A stretch of 48,753 nucleotides of DNA from Nocardia grenadensis NBRC 108939 (GCF_001613445.1 NZ_BDCJ01000014.1:1-48753), one strand, 5' to 3'; shown: positions 17,704 to 26,044, counted from the first letter of the stretch. Program-made: numbers and translations. Notes: generated by a model not told the origin, from the sequence alone.

Positions 17704-20004
17704 ATGCACCGCGAAGCCCCCACCGACGATATCGACGAGTCCGAGCTGACCGTCACGCCACCGAAGGAGCAGGCGGCCGGCGTCCGGGCGGTGGCCGTGG
17801 CGCTGCAGCGGGCGGTATCCGATATGGGTGTCGTACGCACCGCGCGGACCCTGGCCCGGGTCAATCAGGTGCACGGATTCGACTGTCCGGGCTGCGCCTG
17901 GCCGGAGCCGAGTGGTCACCGGCGGCCCGCCGAGTTCTGTGAGAACGGTGCGAAGGCCGTCGCCGAGGAGGCGACGCTGGAAACGGTCGGCCCGGAATTC
18001 TTCGCCCGGTATTCGATCGACGAACTCGCGCAACGGTCCGGCTACTGGCTGGGGCGGCAGGGCCGGCTCACCCATCCGATGGTGCTGCGACCCGGTGATA
18101 CCCACTACTCCCCCATCTCCTGGGCGGAGGCCTACCGGCTCATCGCCGAGCAGCTCCGCGGGCTGGACTCACCGGACGAGGCCGTGTTCTACACCTCCGG
18201 TCGTACCGCCAACGAGACGGCGTTCCTGTACCAGCTGCTGGTGCGCAGTTTCGGGACCAACAATCTGCCGGACTGCAGCAATATGTGTCACGAGTCCTCG
18301 GGCACCGCGCTGACCGGTTCCATCGGTATCGGCAAGGGTTCGGTGACCATCGACGATTTCGCGGCCGCCGACCTGATCCTGGTAGCCGGCCAGAATCCGG
18401 GCACCAACCATCCGCGGATGCTCAGTGCCCTCGCCGACGCGAAGAAGGCCGGCGCGCGCGTCATCGCGATCAACCCGCTGCCGGAGACCGGCCTGATCGG
18501 TTTCCGCGACCCGCAGACCGTACGGGGTCTGACCACCGGCGTGGATATCGCCGACGATCTCCTGCAGATCCGCCTGGGCGGCGATATGGCGCTGTTCCAG
18601 GGTCTGGCGAAACTGCTGTTCGAGGCCGAGGACCGGGCTCCCGGCACCGTGCTGGACCGGGCCTTCGTCGACGCGCACACCGCGGGTTTCGCCGACTACG
18701 AGCGGCATATCCGCGCTGTCGACCTGGATACCGTACTCACCGCGACCGGGCTCTCCCGCGACGACCTCGAACGCACCGCCGCGCTCCTGGCCGGTTCGAC
18801 GAGCACGATCGTGTGCTGGGCGATGGGACTCACCCAGCACACGCACGCGGTGGCCACGATCGAGGAGGCGACCAATCTGCTACTGGCCCGCGGCATGATC
18901 GGTAGGCCGGGGGCCGGTCTGTGCCCGGTGCGCGGGCATTCCAATGTGCAGGGCGACCGCACCATGGGTATCTGGGAGCAGGCTCCCGAATCCTTCCTGG
19001 CCGCCCTGGACCGGGAATTCGGCATCACCAGCCCGCGGGCGCACGGTTACGACACCGTCGCCGCCATCCGGGCCCTTCGCGACGGTCATGCCCGCGTCTT
19101 CTTCGGTATGGGCGGCAACTTCGTCTCCGCCACCCCCGATACCGCGGTCACCGAAGCGGCGCTGCGCCGCTGCGCGCTGACCGTACAGGTATCCACCAAA
19201 CTGAACCGCAGCCATATCGTGCACGGGAAGACCGCGGTGATCCTGCCGACCCTGGGCCGCACCGACCTGGATACCCAGCACGGGGTGCGGCAGCAGGTCT
19301 CGGTGGAGGATTCGATGTCGATGGTGCATCTGTCCACCGGCAGACTGAAACCGGTCGGGCCGGAACTGCGTAGCGAGGTCGCCATCGTCTGCGAACTCGC
19401 CCGAGAACTGCTCGGTCCGGACCACCCGGTGCCCTGGGACCGGTTCCGCGGTGACTACGACCTCATCCGCGACGCCATTGCCCGGGTGGTGCCCGGGTGC
19501 GCCGATTACAACACCCGAGTCCGGCAGCGCAACGGTTTCGTCCTGCCGCATCCCCCGCGCGATTCCCGCGAATTCCGGACCGCCACCGGGAAGGCCAATT
19601 TCGCGGTGAACGAACTGCGCTGGGTGCCGGTTCCGCCGGGGCGGCTGATCCTGCAGACCCTGCGCAGCCACGACCAGTACAACACCACCATCTACGGTCT
19701 CGACGACCGCTATCGCGGGGTCCATCACGGGCGCCGGGTGGTGCTGGTGAACGCCGCGGATATCGCCGACCTGGGTTTGCGCGACGGCGATCTCGTCGAT
19801 CTGGTCTCGGAGTGGAGCGACGGCGTCGATCGGCGGGTCGAGGGTTTCCGGCTGGTCGCCTACTCCACCCCACGCGGCAATGCCGCCGCCTACTATCCCG
19901 AGACGAACCCGCTGGTACCGCTCGATCATGTGGCCGCCCGCTCCAACACACCGGTGTCGAAGGCCGTCACCGTCCGGCTCGAACCCCATACCCACCGGCG
20001 ATGA
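17704..20004 (+). CDS. fdhF: Molybdopterin oxidoreductase, FdhF (formate dehydrogenase alpha-like, YdeP type)
   Basis: A 766-aa bis-MGD-type molybdoenzyme of the FdhA/YdeP branch. The N-terminal HGFDCPGCAWP keeps one CxxC pair; the molybdopterin domain carries VFYTSGRTANE, NLPDCSNMCHESSG and LVAGQNPGTNHPRML. The C-terminal molydopterin-dinucleotide binding domain has TLRSHDQYNTTIYGLDDRYRG. This branch lacks the full N-terminal Fe-S cluster and selenocysteine of classical formate dehydrogenase, and formate as substrate is not proven. ATG at 17704 chosen; ATG at 17695 is equally possible because neither has a strong ribosome site and the repeat ends just upstream. Overlaps fdhD by 4 nt. From memory, M. 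tuberculosis has the same pair (Rv2900c/Rv2899c). Confidence 0.92.
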   Translation: MHREAPTDDIDESELTVTPPKEQAAGVRAVAVALQRAVSDMGVVRTARTLARVNQVHGFDCPGCAWPEPSGHRRPAEFCENGAKAVAEEATLETVGPEFFARYSIDELAQRSGYWLGRQGRLTHPMVLRPGDTHYSPISWAEAYRLIAEQLRGLDSPDEAVFYTSGRTANETAFLYQLLVRSFGTNNLPDCSNMCHESSGTALTGSIGIGKGSVTIDDFAAADLILVAGQNPGTNHPRMLSALADAKKAGARVIAINPLPETGLIGFRDPQTVRGLTTGVDIADDLLQIRLGGDMALFQGLAKLLFEAEDRAPGTVLDRAFVDAHTAGFADYERHIRAVDLDTVLTATGLSRDDLERTAALLAGSTSTIVCWAMGLTQHTHAVATIEEATNLLLARGMIGRPGAGLCPVRGHSNVQGDRTMGIWEQAPESFLAALDREFGITSPRAHGYDTVAAIRALRDGHARVFFGMGGNFVSATPDTAVTEAALRRCALTVQVSTKLNRSHIVHGKTAVILPTLGRTDLDTQHGVRQQVSVEDSMSMVHLSTGRLKPVGPELRSEVAIVCELARELLGPDHPVPWDRFRGDYDLIRDAIARVVPGCADYNTRVRQRNGFVLPHPPRDSREFRTATGKANFAVNELRWVPVPPGRLILQTLRSHDQYNTTIYGLDDRYRGVHHGRRVVLVNAADIADLGLRDGDLVDLVSEWSDGVDRRVEGFRLVAYSTPRGNAAAYYPETNPLVPLDHVAARSNTPVSKAVTVRLEPHTHRR

Positions 20005-20828
20005 GCAGAGTCACCGCCCGCCGCCGCATGCGGCGTATCACCCCGTCCGGGGAGATCGTCCGTCCCGACACGTTGGCCGTGGAAGAACCCCTGGAGATCC
20101 GGGTGCGCGGCGAATCGATCACGGTCACCATGCGTACGCCCGGCCACGATATCGACCTGGTGCACGGCTTCCTGTTCGGTGAGGCCCTGATCGCCACGGC
20201 CGCCGATATCCACAGCGCCCGCTACTGCGCCGGTACCGACGACGAGGGACGCAACACCTACAACGTGCTGGATGTGGTCCCGCACACCCCGATCGTGCTC
20301 CCGGACCGGCCGTTCCTCACCACCGGCGCCTGCGGGCTCTGCGGGCGCACCGCGCTCGACGAGGTCCGGATGCGCAGCCGGTATCCGCTACCGGCGCCGC
20401 GACCGCTGCTGGACGCCGGAGTGCTGGCGGCCCTGCCGGATCGGCTGCGCGCCCACCAGTCGGTTTTCGATGCCACCGGTGGGCTGCACGGGGCGGGCCT
20501 GTTCACCGCCGACGGTACGGCCCTGGCCGTGCGCGAGGACATCGGCCGCCACAATGCCGTGGACAAGGTGATCGGCTGGGCGCTGCGCGAAAACCGTATC
20601 CCGGCATCGGACCTCGTGCTCGTGGTGAGTGGGCGCGCGTCGTTCGAACTGGCTCAGAAAGCTGTCCTGGCCGGTATCCCGGTCCTCGCCGCCGTCTCGG
20701 CGCCCAGTTCGCTCGCGGTCGATTTGGCCGACGAGTCCGGTCTCAGCCTGGCGGGATTCGTACGCGGCGACACCATGAACATCTACACCCATCCGGAGCG
20801 GATCCGCGGTGTCGGCGCCACCGGATGA
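20001..20828 (+). CDS. fdhD: Formate dehydrogenase accessory sulfurtransferase FdhD
   Basis: FdhD takes sulfur from a cysteine desulfurase and delivers it to the Mo-bis-MGD cofactor of formate dehydrogenase. The 275-aa protein has the catalytic CxxC in GACGLCG (Cys111, Cys114). It also has the conserved HGFLFGE segment (about 55-61), VREDIGRHNAVDKVIG (about 177-192) and VVSGRASFE. The ATG lies inside the fdhF stop (ATGA overlap), so the enzyme and its maturation factor are translationally coupled. The frame is open far upstream inside fdhF, but that part is a shadow. An imperfect small inverted repeat (GTCCC...GGGAC at 20852-20869) may aid termination. Confidence 0.96.
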   Translation: MSRVTARRRMRRITPSGEIVRPDTLAVEEPLEIRVRGESITVTMRTPGHDIDLVHGFLFGEALIATAADIHSARYCAGTDDEGRNTYNVLDVVPHTPIVLPDRPFLTTGACGLCGRTALDEVRMRSRYPLPAPRPLLDAGVLAALPDRLRAHQSVFDATGGLHGAGLFTADGTALAVREDIGRHNAVDKVIGWALRENRIPASDLVLVVSGRASFELAQKAVLAGIPVLAAVSAPSSLAVDLADESGLSLAGFVRGDTMNIYTHPERIRGVGATG

Positions 20829-20954
20829 CCCGGGCCGGGGGCCTCGGCACCGTCCCGGCCGGTAGGGACCGACTTCAGCGCAAGCTAGTCGTCCCGGCAT
20901 CGGAAGACGTTCACGGCCCTCGCTGTCGAGCGCGCGGACCGCCGGCCGTTCTCG

Positions 20955-22127
20955 CTACCGCGCGCCCACACCGGCGTAGTCGGCAAGCTCGATATCGTCC
21001 TTGGCGTCGCCGGCGAACTTGTCCATCAGGCCGAACCAGCGTGACCCCAGGAACCAGTTCCGGAACCGCAGGCCCGCGGCCGTTTTCGGCGCCAGGAACG
21101 GACCCGGGCTACTGCTGCCGCCGAGTTTCGCGTATCGGCGCATGATCCGGTCGTACCGGGCGAAGGCCACGGTGTGTTCACCCGCGGCGGCGGCCAGCTC
21201 ACCGGCCAGCACATAGGCTCCCACCACTGCCAGACCGGTTCCGAAGCCGGCCAGGGTGTTGCCGTAGGCGCTGTCGCCGACCAGGGCCACCCGGCCCGAT
21301 ACATAGCTGGGCATCCGTACCCGGGCCAGCGCGTCGAGATAGAAATCGTCATGGCCGGGCAGTTCGGCGAGCATGTCGGCGACCGGTGCGTTCATCCCGG
21401 CGAAGTGTTCGACGAGGATGCGCCTTTTCTCCGCGTCATCGGCGAATACCTTTGCGGCGGAGGCGAACATATACATCTGCTGCGCTTTCGGCCCACCGCG
21501 GACCGCGAGCAGGCCCGGGGCGCTGTACGCGTGGGACACCCGGCGCCGCGGTCCTTCGCCGGGTTCGGCGGCGAGTGGTTCCCCGGCGATGGCGTAGTAG
21601 TAACCGCGGTGCCCGACGAATCTCTCCTCCGGCCCGAACGCCAGCCGGCGGACCCGCGAATGAATACCATCCGCGCCGAACACCAGGTCGAAGTGACGCG
21701 CCGGACCGCGCTCGAACTCGACCTCGACACCGCTGCCGGTCTCGCGCAGCGCGCTGATCGAGTCACCGAATACGTAAGCGCAGCGCTGGGCGGTCGCGGC
21801 ATAGAGGATCCGGGCCAGGTCACCCCGCAGTATCTCGACGTCGCCACCGCTGAAGTCACCGGACATCCGTGCCCGCTCCCGGCCGTCGGCGTCGACGAAG
21901 ACCATATCGGTGGCGCCGGTACTGTGCCGGCGGATCTCGTCGTGGATGCCCATCCGCTCGAGCACCGTGCGCTGCACCGACCCCTTGAAGTCGACGGCCT
22001 GCCCACCCGGGCGCAGGGCCGGGGCCCGTTCGACCACGGTCACGTCGAACCCGTAGCGGTCGAGCCAGTAGGCGAGCGCGGGGCCGGCGATGCTCGCCCC
22101 GGAGACGAGAACGGTGCGGTTCTGCAT
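20955..22127 (-). CDS. FAD-dependent monooxygenase (PHBH/TetX-like)
   Basis: A 390-aa flavoprotein monooxygenase of the p-hydroxybenzoate hydroxylase fold. It shows the N-terminal FAD-binding motif VLVSGASIAGPALAYWL (last glycine-rich residues as GASIAG), the central DG motif in VFGADGIHSRVRR (about residues 160-172), and the GD motif in RVALVGDSAYGNTLAG (about 280-295). Such enzymes use NAD(P)H and O2 to hydroxylate aromatic or polyketide substrates, or inactivate drugs such as tetracycline or rifampicin; the substrate here is unknown. ATG at 22127 has GGAG six bases upstream and is preferred over the two in-frame ATGs before it. Divergent from a TetR gene. Confidence 0.9.
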   Translation of the reverse strand: MQNRTVLVSGASIAGPALAYWLDRYGFDVTVVERAPALRPGGQAVDFKGSVQRTVLERMGIHDEIRRHSTGATDMVFVDADGRERARMSGDFSGGDVEILRGDLARILYAATAQRCAYVFGDSISALRETGSGVEVEFERGPARHFDLVFGADGIHSRVRRLAFGPEERFVGHRGYYYAIAGEPLAAEPGEGPRRRVSHAYSAPGLLAVRGGPKAQQMYMFASAAKVFADDAEKRRILVEHFAGMNAPVADMLAELPGHDDFYLDALARVRMPSYVSGRVALVGDSAYGNTLAGFGTGLAVVGAYVLAGELAAAAGEHTVAFARYDRIMRRYAKLGGSSSPGPFLAPKTAAGLRFRNWFLGSRWFGLMDKFAGDAKDDIELADYAGVGAR

Positions 22128-22175
22128 GACGAACTCCATCCATAATCTGCGCCCACCAGAAACTGTTTCCAATGG

Positions 22176-22189
22176 ACGCTATTAAGCGT
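22176..22189. promoter_or_regulatory. Candidate TetR operator (ACGCT-N4-AGCGT)
   Basis: A perfect inverted repeat, ACGCTATTAAGCGT, lies midway in the roughly 107-bp divergent region, about 49 bp upstream of the monooxygenase start and 46 bp upstream of the TetR start. Position and symmetry suggest control of both genes by the neighbouring TetR protein. Confidence 0.6.
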
Positions 22190-22234
22190 ATGGTAGACAC
22201 AGTTCCACGTCAATCCACGTCCGGAAGGAACCCG

Positions 22235-22963
22235 ATGGCGACGCCGACCGCGCTCGAGCTGCTCTGGGGAACCGACCGGCGCCCGACCCGCGGTCCCAAG
22301 CCGACACTCACCCGGGCCGCGATCGTCACCGCGGCGGTCGAGCTGGCCGACGCGGAAGGCCTGGCCGCCCTCTCCATGCAGCGACTGGCCGATCGCCTCG
22401 GCTACACGAAAATGTCGCTGTACCGCCATCTGCCGGGCAAAGCGGAACTCACCGCGTTGATGGTGGAGGAGGCCCTGACCGGCCTGCCGGCCCTGGACAC
22501 CTCGGGCACTCCGCGGTGGCGAACCGGTCTACGGTCCTGGGCACTGCTGACCTTCGAGCGGTATCGCCGCCACCCCTGGGTGATGGAACTACTCGCCGGA
22601 GCGCGGCCGATGGGCCCCAACGAACTGGGCTGGACCGAGGCCGCCCTGGAGGCGATGGCGGATATCGCGCTGACCGGCCCGGAGCGACTGGACACGCTCG
22701 TCGTACTGAACGGGCACGTACGCAGCCTGGCCCAGCAGGTCGTGGGCCCCGGCGCCACCGAGGAGGAATTCACCGGCGCGATGGCCGCGGCCCTGGAACT
22801 GGCGGGCGACCGATTCCCGTGCCTGATCGCGGCCGTCTCGGAACCCCCACCCGCCGAACCGGCGGAATCACAACGCGACGCCGCCCTCGAATTCGGCACG
22901 GAGCGCATTCTCGACGGGATAGCAACCCTGCTCGCCGAACGTGACCCGTCCGGCGACCGGTAG
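22235..22963 (+). CDS. TetR family regulator (TetR_C-type)
   Basis: A 242-aa repressor. The helix-turn-helix covers about residues 45-64 (MQRLADRLGYTKMSLYRHLPGK), after the ALELLWG...RGPKPTLTRAAIV opening seen in TetR proteins with the TetR C-terminal ligand domain. The protein ends in a Pro/Glu-rich stretch (about 200-215) and a short helix. The ATG at 22235 is preceded by GGAAGGAA; upstream in-frame codons overlap the operator. It most likely represses the divergent monooxygenase and responds to its substrate. Confidence 0.92.
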   Translation: MATPTALELLWGTDRRPTRGPKPTLTRAAIVTAAVELADAEGLAALSMQRLADRLGYTKMSLYRHLPGKAELTALMVEEALTGLPALDTSGTPRWRTGLRSWALLTFERYRRHPWVMELLAGARPMGPNELGWTEAALEAMADIALTGPERLDTLVVLNGHVRSLAQQVVGPGATEEEFTGAMAAALELAGDRFPCLIAAVSEPPPAEPAESQRDAALEFGTERILDGIATLLAERDPSGDR

Positions 22964-22996
22964 CGCCACACCTCGCACCCGGCAGGAGCGCGCCAC

Positions 22997-23434
22997 TCAC
23001 ATACCCGGCAACCGGACTCCCCTGTCCGTCGCGACCCGGGCCAATTTCTCGGCCTCGTCGATGGCGACCGCCACATACGTGCGCAACCCGTCGTCGTCAC
23101 GCCGCAGCAGGTACTCGTAATCACTGTCGGTGAGCAATGCGTCGTCGCTGTCGTAGAAATGCCAGCGCACCCGCGCCCGCAGGAGTGAACCGGTCAACTC
23201 CGCGTAATCGACCACGGTGTGGGCGACGCGCGCCAGCCCCAGCGTCTGATAGATGGGATGAGCCTGCGCCAGCCCCTGGGCCATCTCTTCCCGAGAATGC
23301 AGCGCACCGACGAAATCGTCACTGACAATGGTGCCCGGAATCCCCCACAGGGCGGCCGTACGCTCGGCGTCGTAGGCGCTCAGCGTCGATTGATATTCGT
23401 CGAGGAACGATTCGAGTTCTTCGCGGGTGGCCAT
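22997..23434 (-). CDS. NTF2-like (SnoaL-fold) protein
   Basis: A 145-aa protein that looks like the cone-shaped NTF2/SnoaL fold. The N-terminal helix is EELESFLDEYQSTLSAYDAERTAALWGIPGTIV, followed by strands such as VAHTVVDYAEL, LLRARVRWHFYD and YEYLLRRDDDGLRTYVAVAI. No catalytic residues of known ketosteroid isomerases or dehydratases are obvious, so the ligand is unknown. The ATG at 23434 begins at the first helix; the frame is open 46 codons further, but that part is low-complexity. It converges on the TetR gene. Confidence 0.75.
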   Translation of the reverse strand: MATREELESFLDEYQSTLSAYDAERTAALWGIPGTIVSDDFVGALHSREEMAQGLAQAHPIYQTLGLARVAHTVVDYAELTGSLLRARVRWHFYDSDDALLTDSDYEYLLRRDDDGLRTYVAVAIDEAEKLARVATDRGVRLPGM

Positions 23435-23613
23435 ATCGCCACGGTATCCGTATTTTTCCGATATTCCCCCGACCGAGGCCGCGAACCGCCCGAGAATCGG
23501 CGCACCGGATATGGCGGCAGGCGAGGACACCCGCCGGGCCACGCCGGTCGTGTCACCGACCGGCTCGGCCACGGCCGGAGTTCGGAGCGTCCGATATCGA
23601 ACGCTCCACCTCC

Positions 23614-23928
23614 TCAGTTGGCCAACGCCTCCAGCAGCGCCGCCCGCTGACGGGCACCCAGGCCGCCGATCCGGCGATCTTCCGGGATATCCGCCTGGTC
23701 CATCAGCTTGGCGGCCTTCACCGGGCCGACACCGGGCAGCGCCTTGATCACGGCGACCACCTTCGTCTTCTTGACCAGTTCATCACTATCGGCCTTGCGC
23801 AGCAGGTCGGCGACAGAGACTTTGCCGTCTTTCACCTGACCGATCAGTTCGGAGCGCGCCTTGCGCACCGCCGCCGCTTTGGCCAGAGCCTCCGTGCGTT
23901 GTTCCGCGGTCATCGTTGGCAGTGCCAT
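23614..23928 (-). CDS. Mycobacterial-type integration host factor (mIHF) paralogue
   Basis: A 104-aa nucleoid protein of the actinobacterial IHF family, a helix-two-turn-helix (H2TH-like) DNA-binding protein unrelated to enterobacterial IHF. It opens MALPTMTAEQRTEALAKAAAVRKARSEL in the family style, and has the lysine-rich DNA-binding core LPGVGPVKAAKLMDQADI (about residues 64-81) and RRIGGLGARQRAALLEAL at the end. The ATG at 23928 follows a strong GGAGGAG. The housekeeping copy in these bacteria normally sits beside gmk and rpoZ; this one has different neighbours and a divergent middle, so it looks like a second copy. Compaction or condition-specific regulation is inferred. Confidence 0.88.
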   Translation of the reverse strand: MALPTMTAEQRTEALAKAAAVRKARSELIGQVKDGKVSVADLLRKADSDELVKKTKVVAVIKALPGVGPVKAAKLMDQADIPEDRRIGGLGARQRAALLEALAN

Positions 23929-24337
23929 ATCTCCTCCGCTTTCACTCATCGCTCGAACATCTGGTTTGACCGGGTCGATTCAACATCACAATACCGACAC
24001 CGACCGATCGACACACCGTCCGGACCTGCAGTCATAGCAATGTTTTCTGATTCGATCACCCGGTAGGGGCCCGGAAACCGGAGGACCGGTCCATGGGATC
24101 CACCCCGAAGAAACACCTGGAACACGTAACACTTGAACCCGCTGCGGCGAAATTCACAGCAGACGCACACCTGCACGGCGGCGGTTCAACGGCGAACCGA
24201 GGGGTCAGCGGAGATACCCGCCCGCCCTGCACGGTCACCACGTCTACCAGGCATTTTTCCGTCACATCGCAGTGGCGGACATATATGCGAATATCCTTTT
24301 GCCACGCGATCCGGCGACCGCACGCACTCGGCACTGC
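23929..24337. other. AT-richer intergenic region
   Basis: Roughly 410 bp between the divergent IHF-like and ketosteroid-isomerase genes, with lower GC than its surroundings (for example 24250-24300). Open frames on both strands lack ribosome sites and look non-coding. It presumably contains the IHF promoter, which I cannot pinpoint. Confidence 0.4.
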
Positions 24338-24343
24338 TACGCT
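24338..24343 (+). promoter_or_regulatory. Candidate -10 element of the ketosteroid isomerase gene
   Basis: TACGCT, 38 nt upstream of the ATG. Transcription would begin near 24350, at the edge of the KstR-type operator. Confidence 0.45.
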
Positions 24344-24349
24344 GCCAAA

Positions 24350-24374
24350 CCTAGAACACGTTTCATTTTCTAGG
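24350..24374 (+). promoter_or_regulatory. KstR-type operator upstream of the isomerase
   Basis: TAGAACACGTTTCA at 24352-24365 fits the KstR consensus TnnAACnnGTTnnA in every fixed position. KstR is the TetR-family repressor of cholesterol catabolism in mycolic-acid actinomycetes. The 14-mer lies inside a larger inverted repeat, CCTAGAA (24350-24356) and TTCTAGG (24368-24374), which also contains the ribosome-binding site. Sited just downstream of the -10, it would block transcription when bound. kstR itself is not in the window. Confidence 0.8.
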
Positions 24375-24381
24375 AGTGGTG

Positions 24382-24759
24382 ATGGCACGGCAGATCCGCG
24401 ACGTGGTCGAGCAGTACGTGAAACTGGTCGGCTCGGGACCGACCTCGGATATCGTCGATCTCTATGCTCCCGACGCGGTGATCGAGGACCCGATCGGCAC
24501 CGAACCCAAACAGGGGCATCAGGCCATCCGCGAGTTCTACGACGTGCTCGCGAACCTGGAGCGGGAGACCGCCCTCGCGCCGGACACCGTCCGGATCACC
24601 GGAAACCACGCAGCCTTCGTATTCACTCTGGTGACCAGAGCGGGCGGGCAGCGCATGACGCTCAGCCCCATCGACACCATGGACTTCGACGACGAAGGGC
24701 GGATCATCCGGATGCGCGCCTACTGGGGCGCCGACGATATGTCCGTCGAACCCGAATGA
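24382..24759 (+). CDS. Steroid delta-isomerase (ketosteroid isomerase family)
   Basis: A 125-aa NTF2-fold enzyme closely resembling 3-ketosteroid delta5-4 isomerase, which moves the double bond of 5-ene-3-ketosteroids into conjugation. The three catalytic positions of the Comamonas/Pseudomonas enzymes appear conserved at nearly the same numbering: Tyr12 (EQYVKLV), Asp36 (VIEDPIGT) and Asp98 in SPIDTMDF. The length matches the family (about 125-131 aa). The ATG at 24382 follows AGGAG; two GTG codons just upstream are less well spaced. A KstR-type operator precedes it. Together these support a role in sterol or steroid degradation, although most catabolic genes are elsewhere. Confidence 0.88.
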   Translation: MARQIRDVVEQYVKLVGSGPTSDIVDLYAPDAVIEDPIGTEPKQGHQAIREFYDVLANLERETALAPDTVRITGNHAAFVFTLVTRAGGQRMTLSPIDTMDFDDEGRIIRMRAYWGADDMSVEPE

Positions 24760-24945
24760 GCCGCGCGGTGGCGACCCCACCGCACCGAGCCGCCTACCAC
24801 CGGCCTGGCCTCCCGCGCGTACCCGGCATACCCTGAGCACAGGGCACGGGTGCGCTCGGTCACAGTAGGCGCTCCGCGGCGTTACGCCACGGGCCGCTGT
24901 CTCGTCCGAGTTGCAGGGAAACGAACCCACCTCAGAGGAGACCCG

Positions 24946-25515
24946 ATGAGCACGACACGCATTCCGACCGTGGCCCCCGAAAACGCCGGGTTACTCACCA
25001 GGGCGCTGTACTGGTTCACCAAACGTCAGTTCGGCGAAGTCCCCGAACCTTTAGCCGTAGGCGCCCACCACACCGGACTACTGGTGGCCGGTGGCGTACA
25101 CGAGATGCTCGCCCAGAAGGCGTCGAAGAAACTACCGGCCAATATCCGTGAAATCGCGGTCTACCGCACGGCCTGGACGATCGGCTGCTCCTGGTGCATC
25201 GATTTCGGAACCATGCTGCAGCGCCTGGACGGCCTCGATATCGAGCGGCTCCAGCACATCGCGGACTACGAAACGTCTCCGCACTACACCGACGACGAAC
25301 GCGCGGCCATCGCCTACGCCGATGCCATGACCGCCACCCCGATGACCGTCACCGACGAGCAGGTCGCGGACCTGGAGAAACGCTTCGGCCGGGCGGAGGT
25401 CGTCGAACTGACCTATCAGATCGCCCTGGAGAACTCGCGAGCCCGCAACAATCACGCCCTCGGCATCACCGCGCAGGGGTTCGGCACCGATTCCTGCCGC
25501 GTGCCGTGGGCGTGA
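24946..25515 (+). CDS. Carboxymuconolactone decarboxylase / AhpD-like protein
   Basis: A 189-aa all-helical CMD-family protein. It has the CxxC of the AhpD-like subgroup, IGCSWCIDFG (Cys81, Cys84), after the usual REIAVYRTAW segment, but lacks the histidine four residues after the second cysteine found in true AhpD. Peroxidase or thiol-disulfide chemistry is therefore possible but not assured. The ATG at 24946 has a strong GAGGAG. It is on the same strand as the isomerase but 186 bp away and probably has its own promoter. Proteins of this group often sit beside ECF sigma factors; none is present here. Confidence 0.85.
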   Translation: MSTTRIPTVAPENAGLLTRALYWFTKRQFGEVPEPLAVGAHHTGLLVAGGVHEMLAQKASKKLPANIREIAVYRTAWTIGCSWCIDFGTMLQRLDGLDIERLQHIADYETSPHYTDDERAAIAYADAMTATPMTVTDEQVADLEKRFGRAEVVELTYQIALENSRARNNHALGITAQGFGTDSCRVPWA

Positions 25516-25530
25516 ACCCGGCGCCGCGGG

Positions 25531-25995
25531 TCAGCTGACCCAGCAGGCGTAGCCGATGTGCTCGCCCCGGCCGACGAAGACCCGGACGTACGGTGCCGGG
25601 TCGCTCCCACCGGTCGGCTGGACCGCCTGCAGGGTGTGATCCCCCTCGTAGGCCGGCACCCAGTGCACCAGGGCCAGCCCCCCGCCGTCCGGTCCGACCG
25701 TGGCGAACGGGACACCGTTGTCGAGGAAGGTCACCTCGGTCACCGCCTCGGTGAGCCAGGCCCGCACGGTGTAGCTGCATCCGGTGCCGTAGTTGGTCCG
25801 GATACCGGCGTTCAGATCCGGGGTCACACTGACCTGGCGCACCGTTGCGCCGGCCGGCGGCGCCGCGAGCAACAACGAGACCAGTACCGTCGCTGCCGCC
25901 GACAGTGACAAGCCCACGCGGCTCCACCGCGTGGGCTCGGCGGCGTCACCACACCGCCCGGACCGGATATCCCGCGCAAGCAGCTGCGTCGCCAT
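25531..25995 (-). CDS. Secreted protein of unknown function
   Basis: A 154-aa exported protein. A 24-residue basic lead (rich in Arg) precedes a hydrophobic core, VGLSLSAAATVLVSLLLAA, and a probable signal peptidase site after PPAGA (about residue 50). The mature part is about 104 residues and has a beta-rich, Ig-like pattern (VTEVTFLDNGVPFATV, GDHTLQAVQPTG). Its two cysteines, one near the start (GTGCSYT) and one at the end (YACWVS), could form a single disulfide. The ATG at 25995 follows GGAGGAGC. It converges on the AhpD-like gene and lies downstream of clpX on the same strand. No function can be assigned. Confidence 0.75.
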   Translation of the reverse strand: MATQLLARDIRSGRCGDAAEPTRWSRVGLSLSAAATVLVSLLLAAPPAGATVRQVSVTPDLNAGIRTNYGTGCSYTVRAWLTEAVTEVTFLDNGVPFATVGPDGGGLALVHWVPAYEGDHTLQAVQPTGGSDPAPYVRVFVGRGEHIGYACWVS

Positions 25996-26044
25996 GACCT
26001 GCTCCTCCATCGCACGAATGCCGAGGGGTCACCGAGAGTACCGC

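Noticed and set aside
24056..24388. A 110-codon cysteine-containing frame upstream of the isomerase, minus strand
   Set aside because: It overlaps the promoter and operator of the isomerase and has no start signal.
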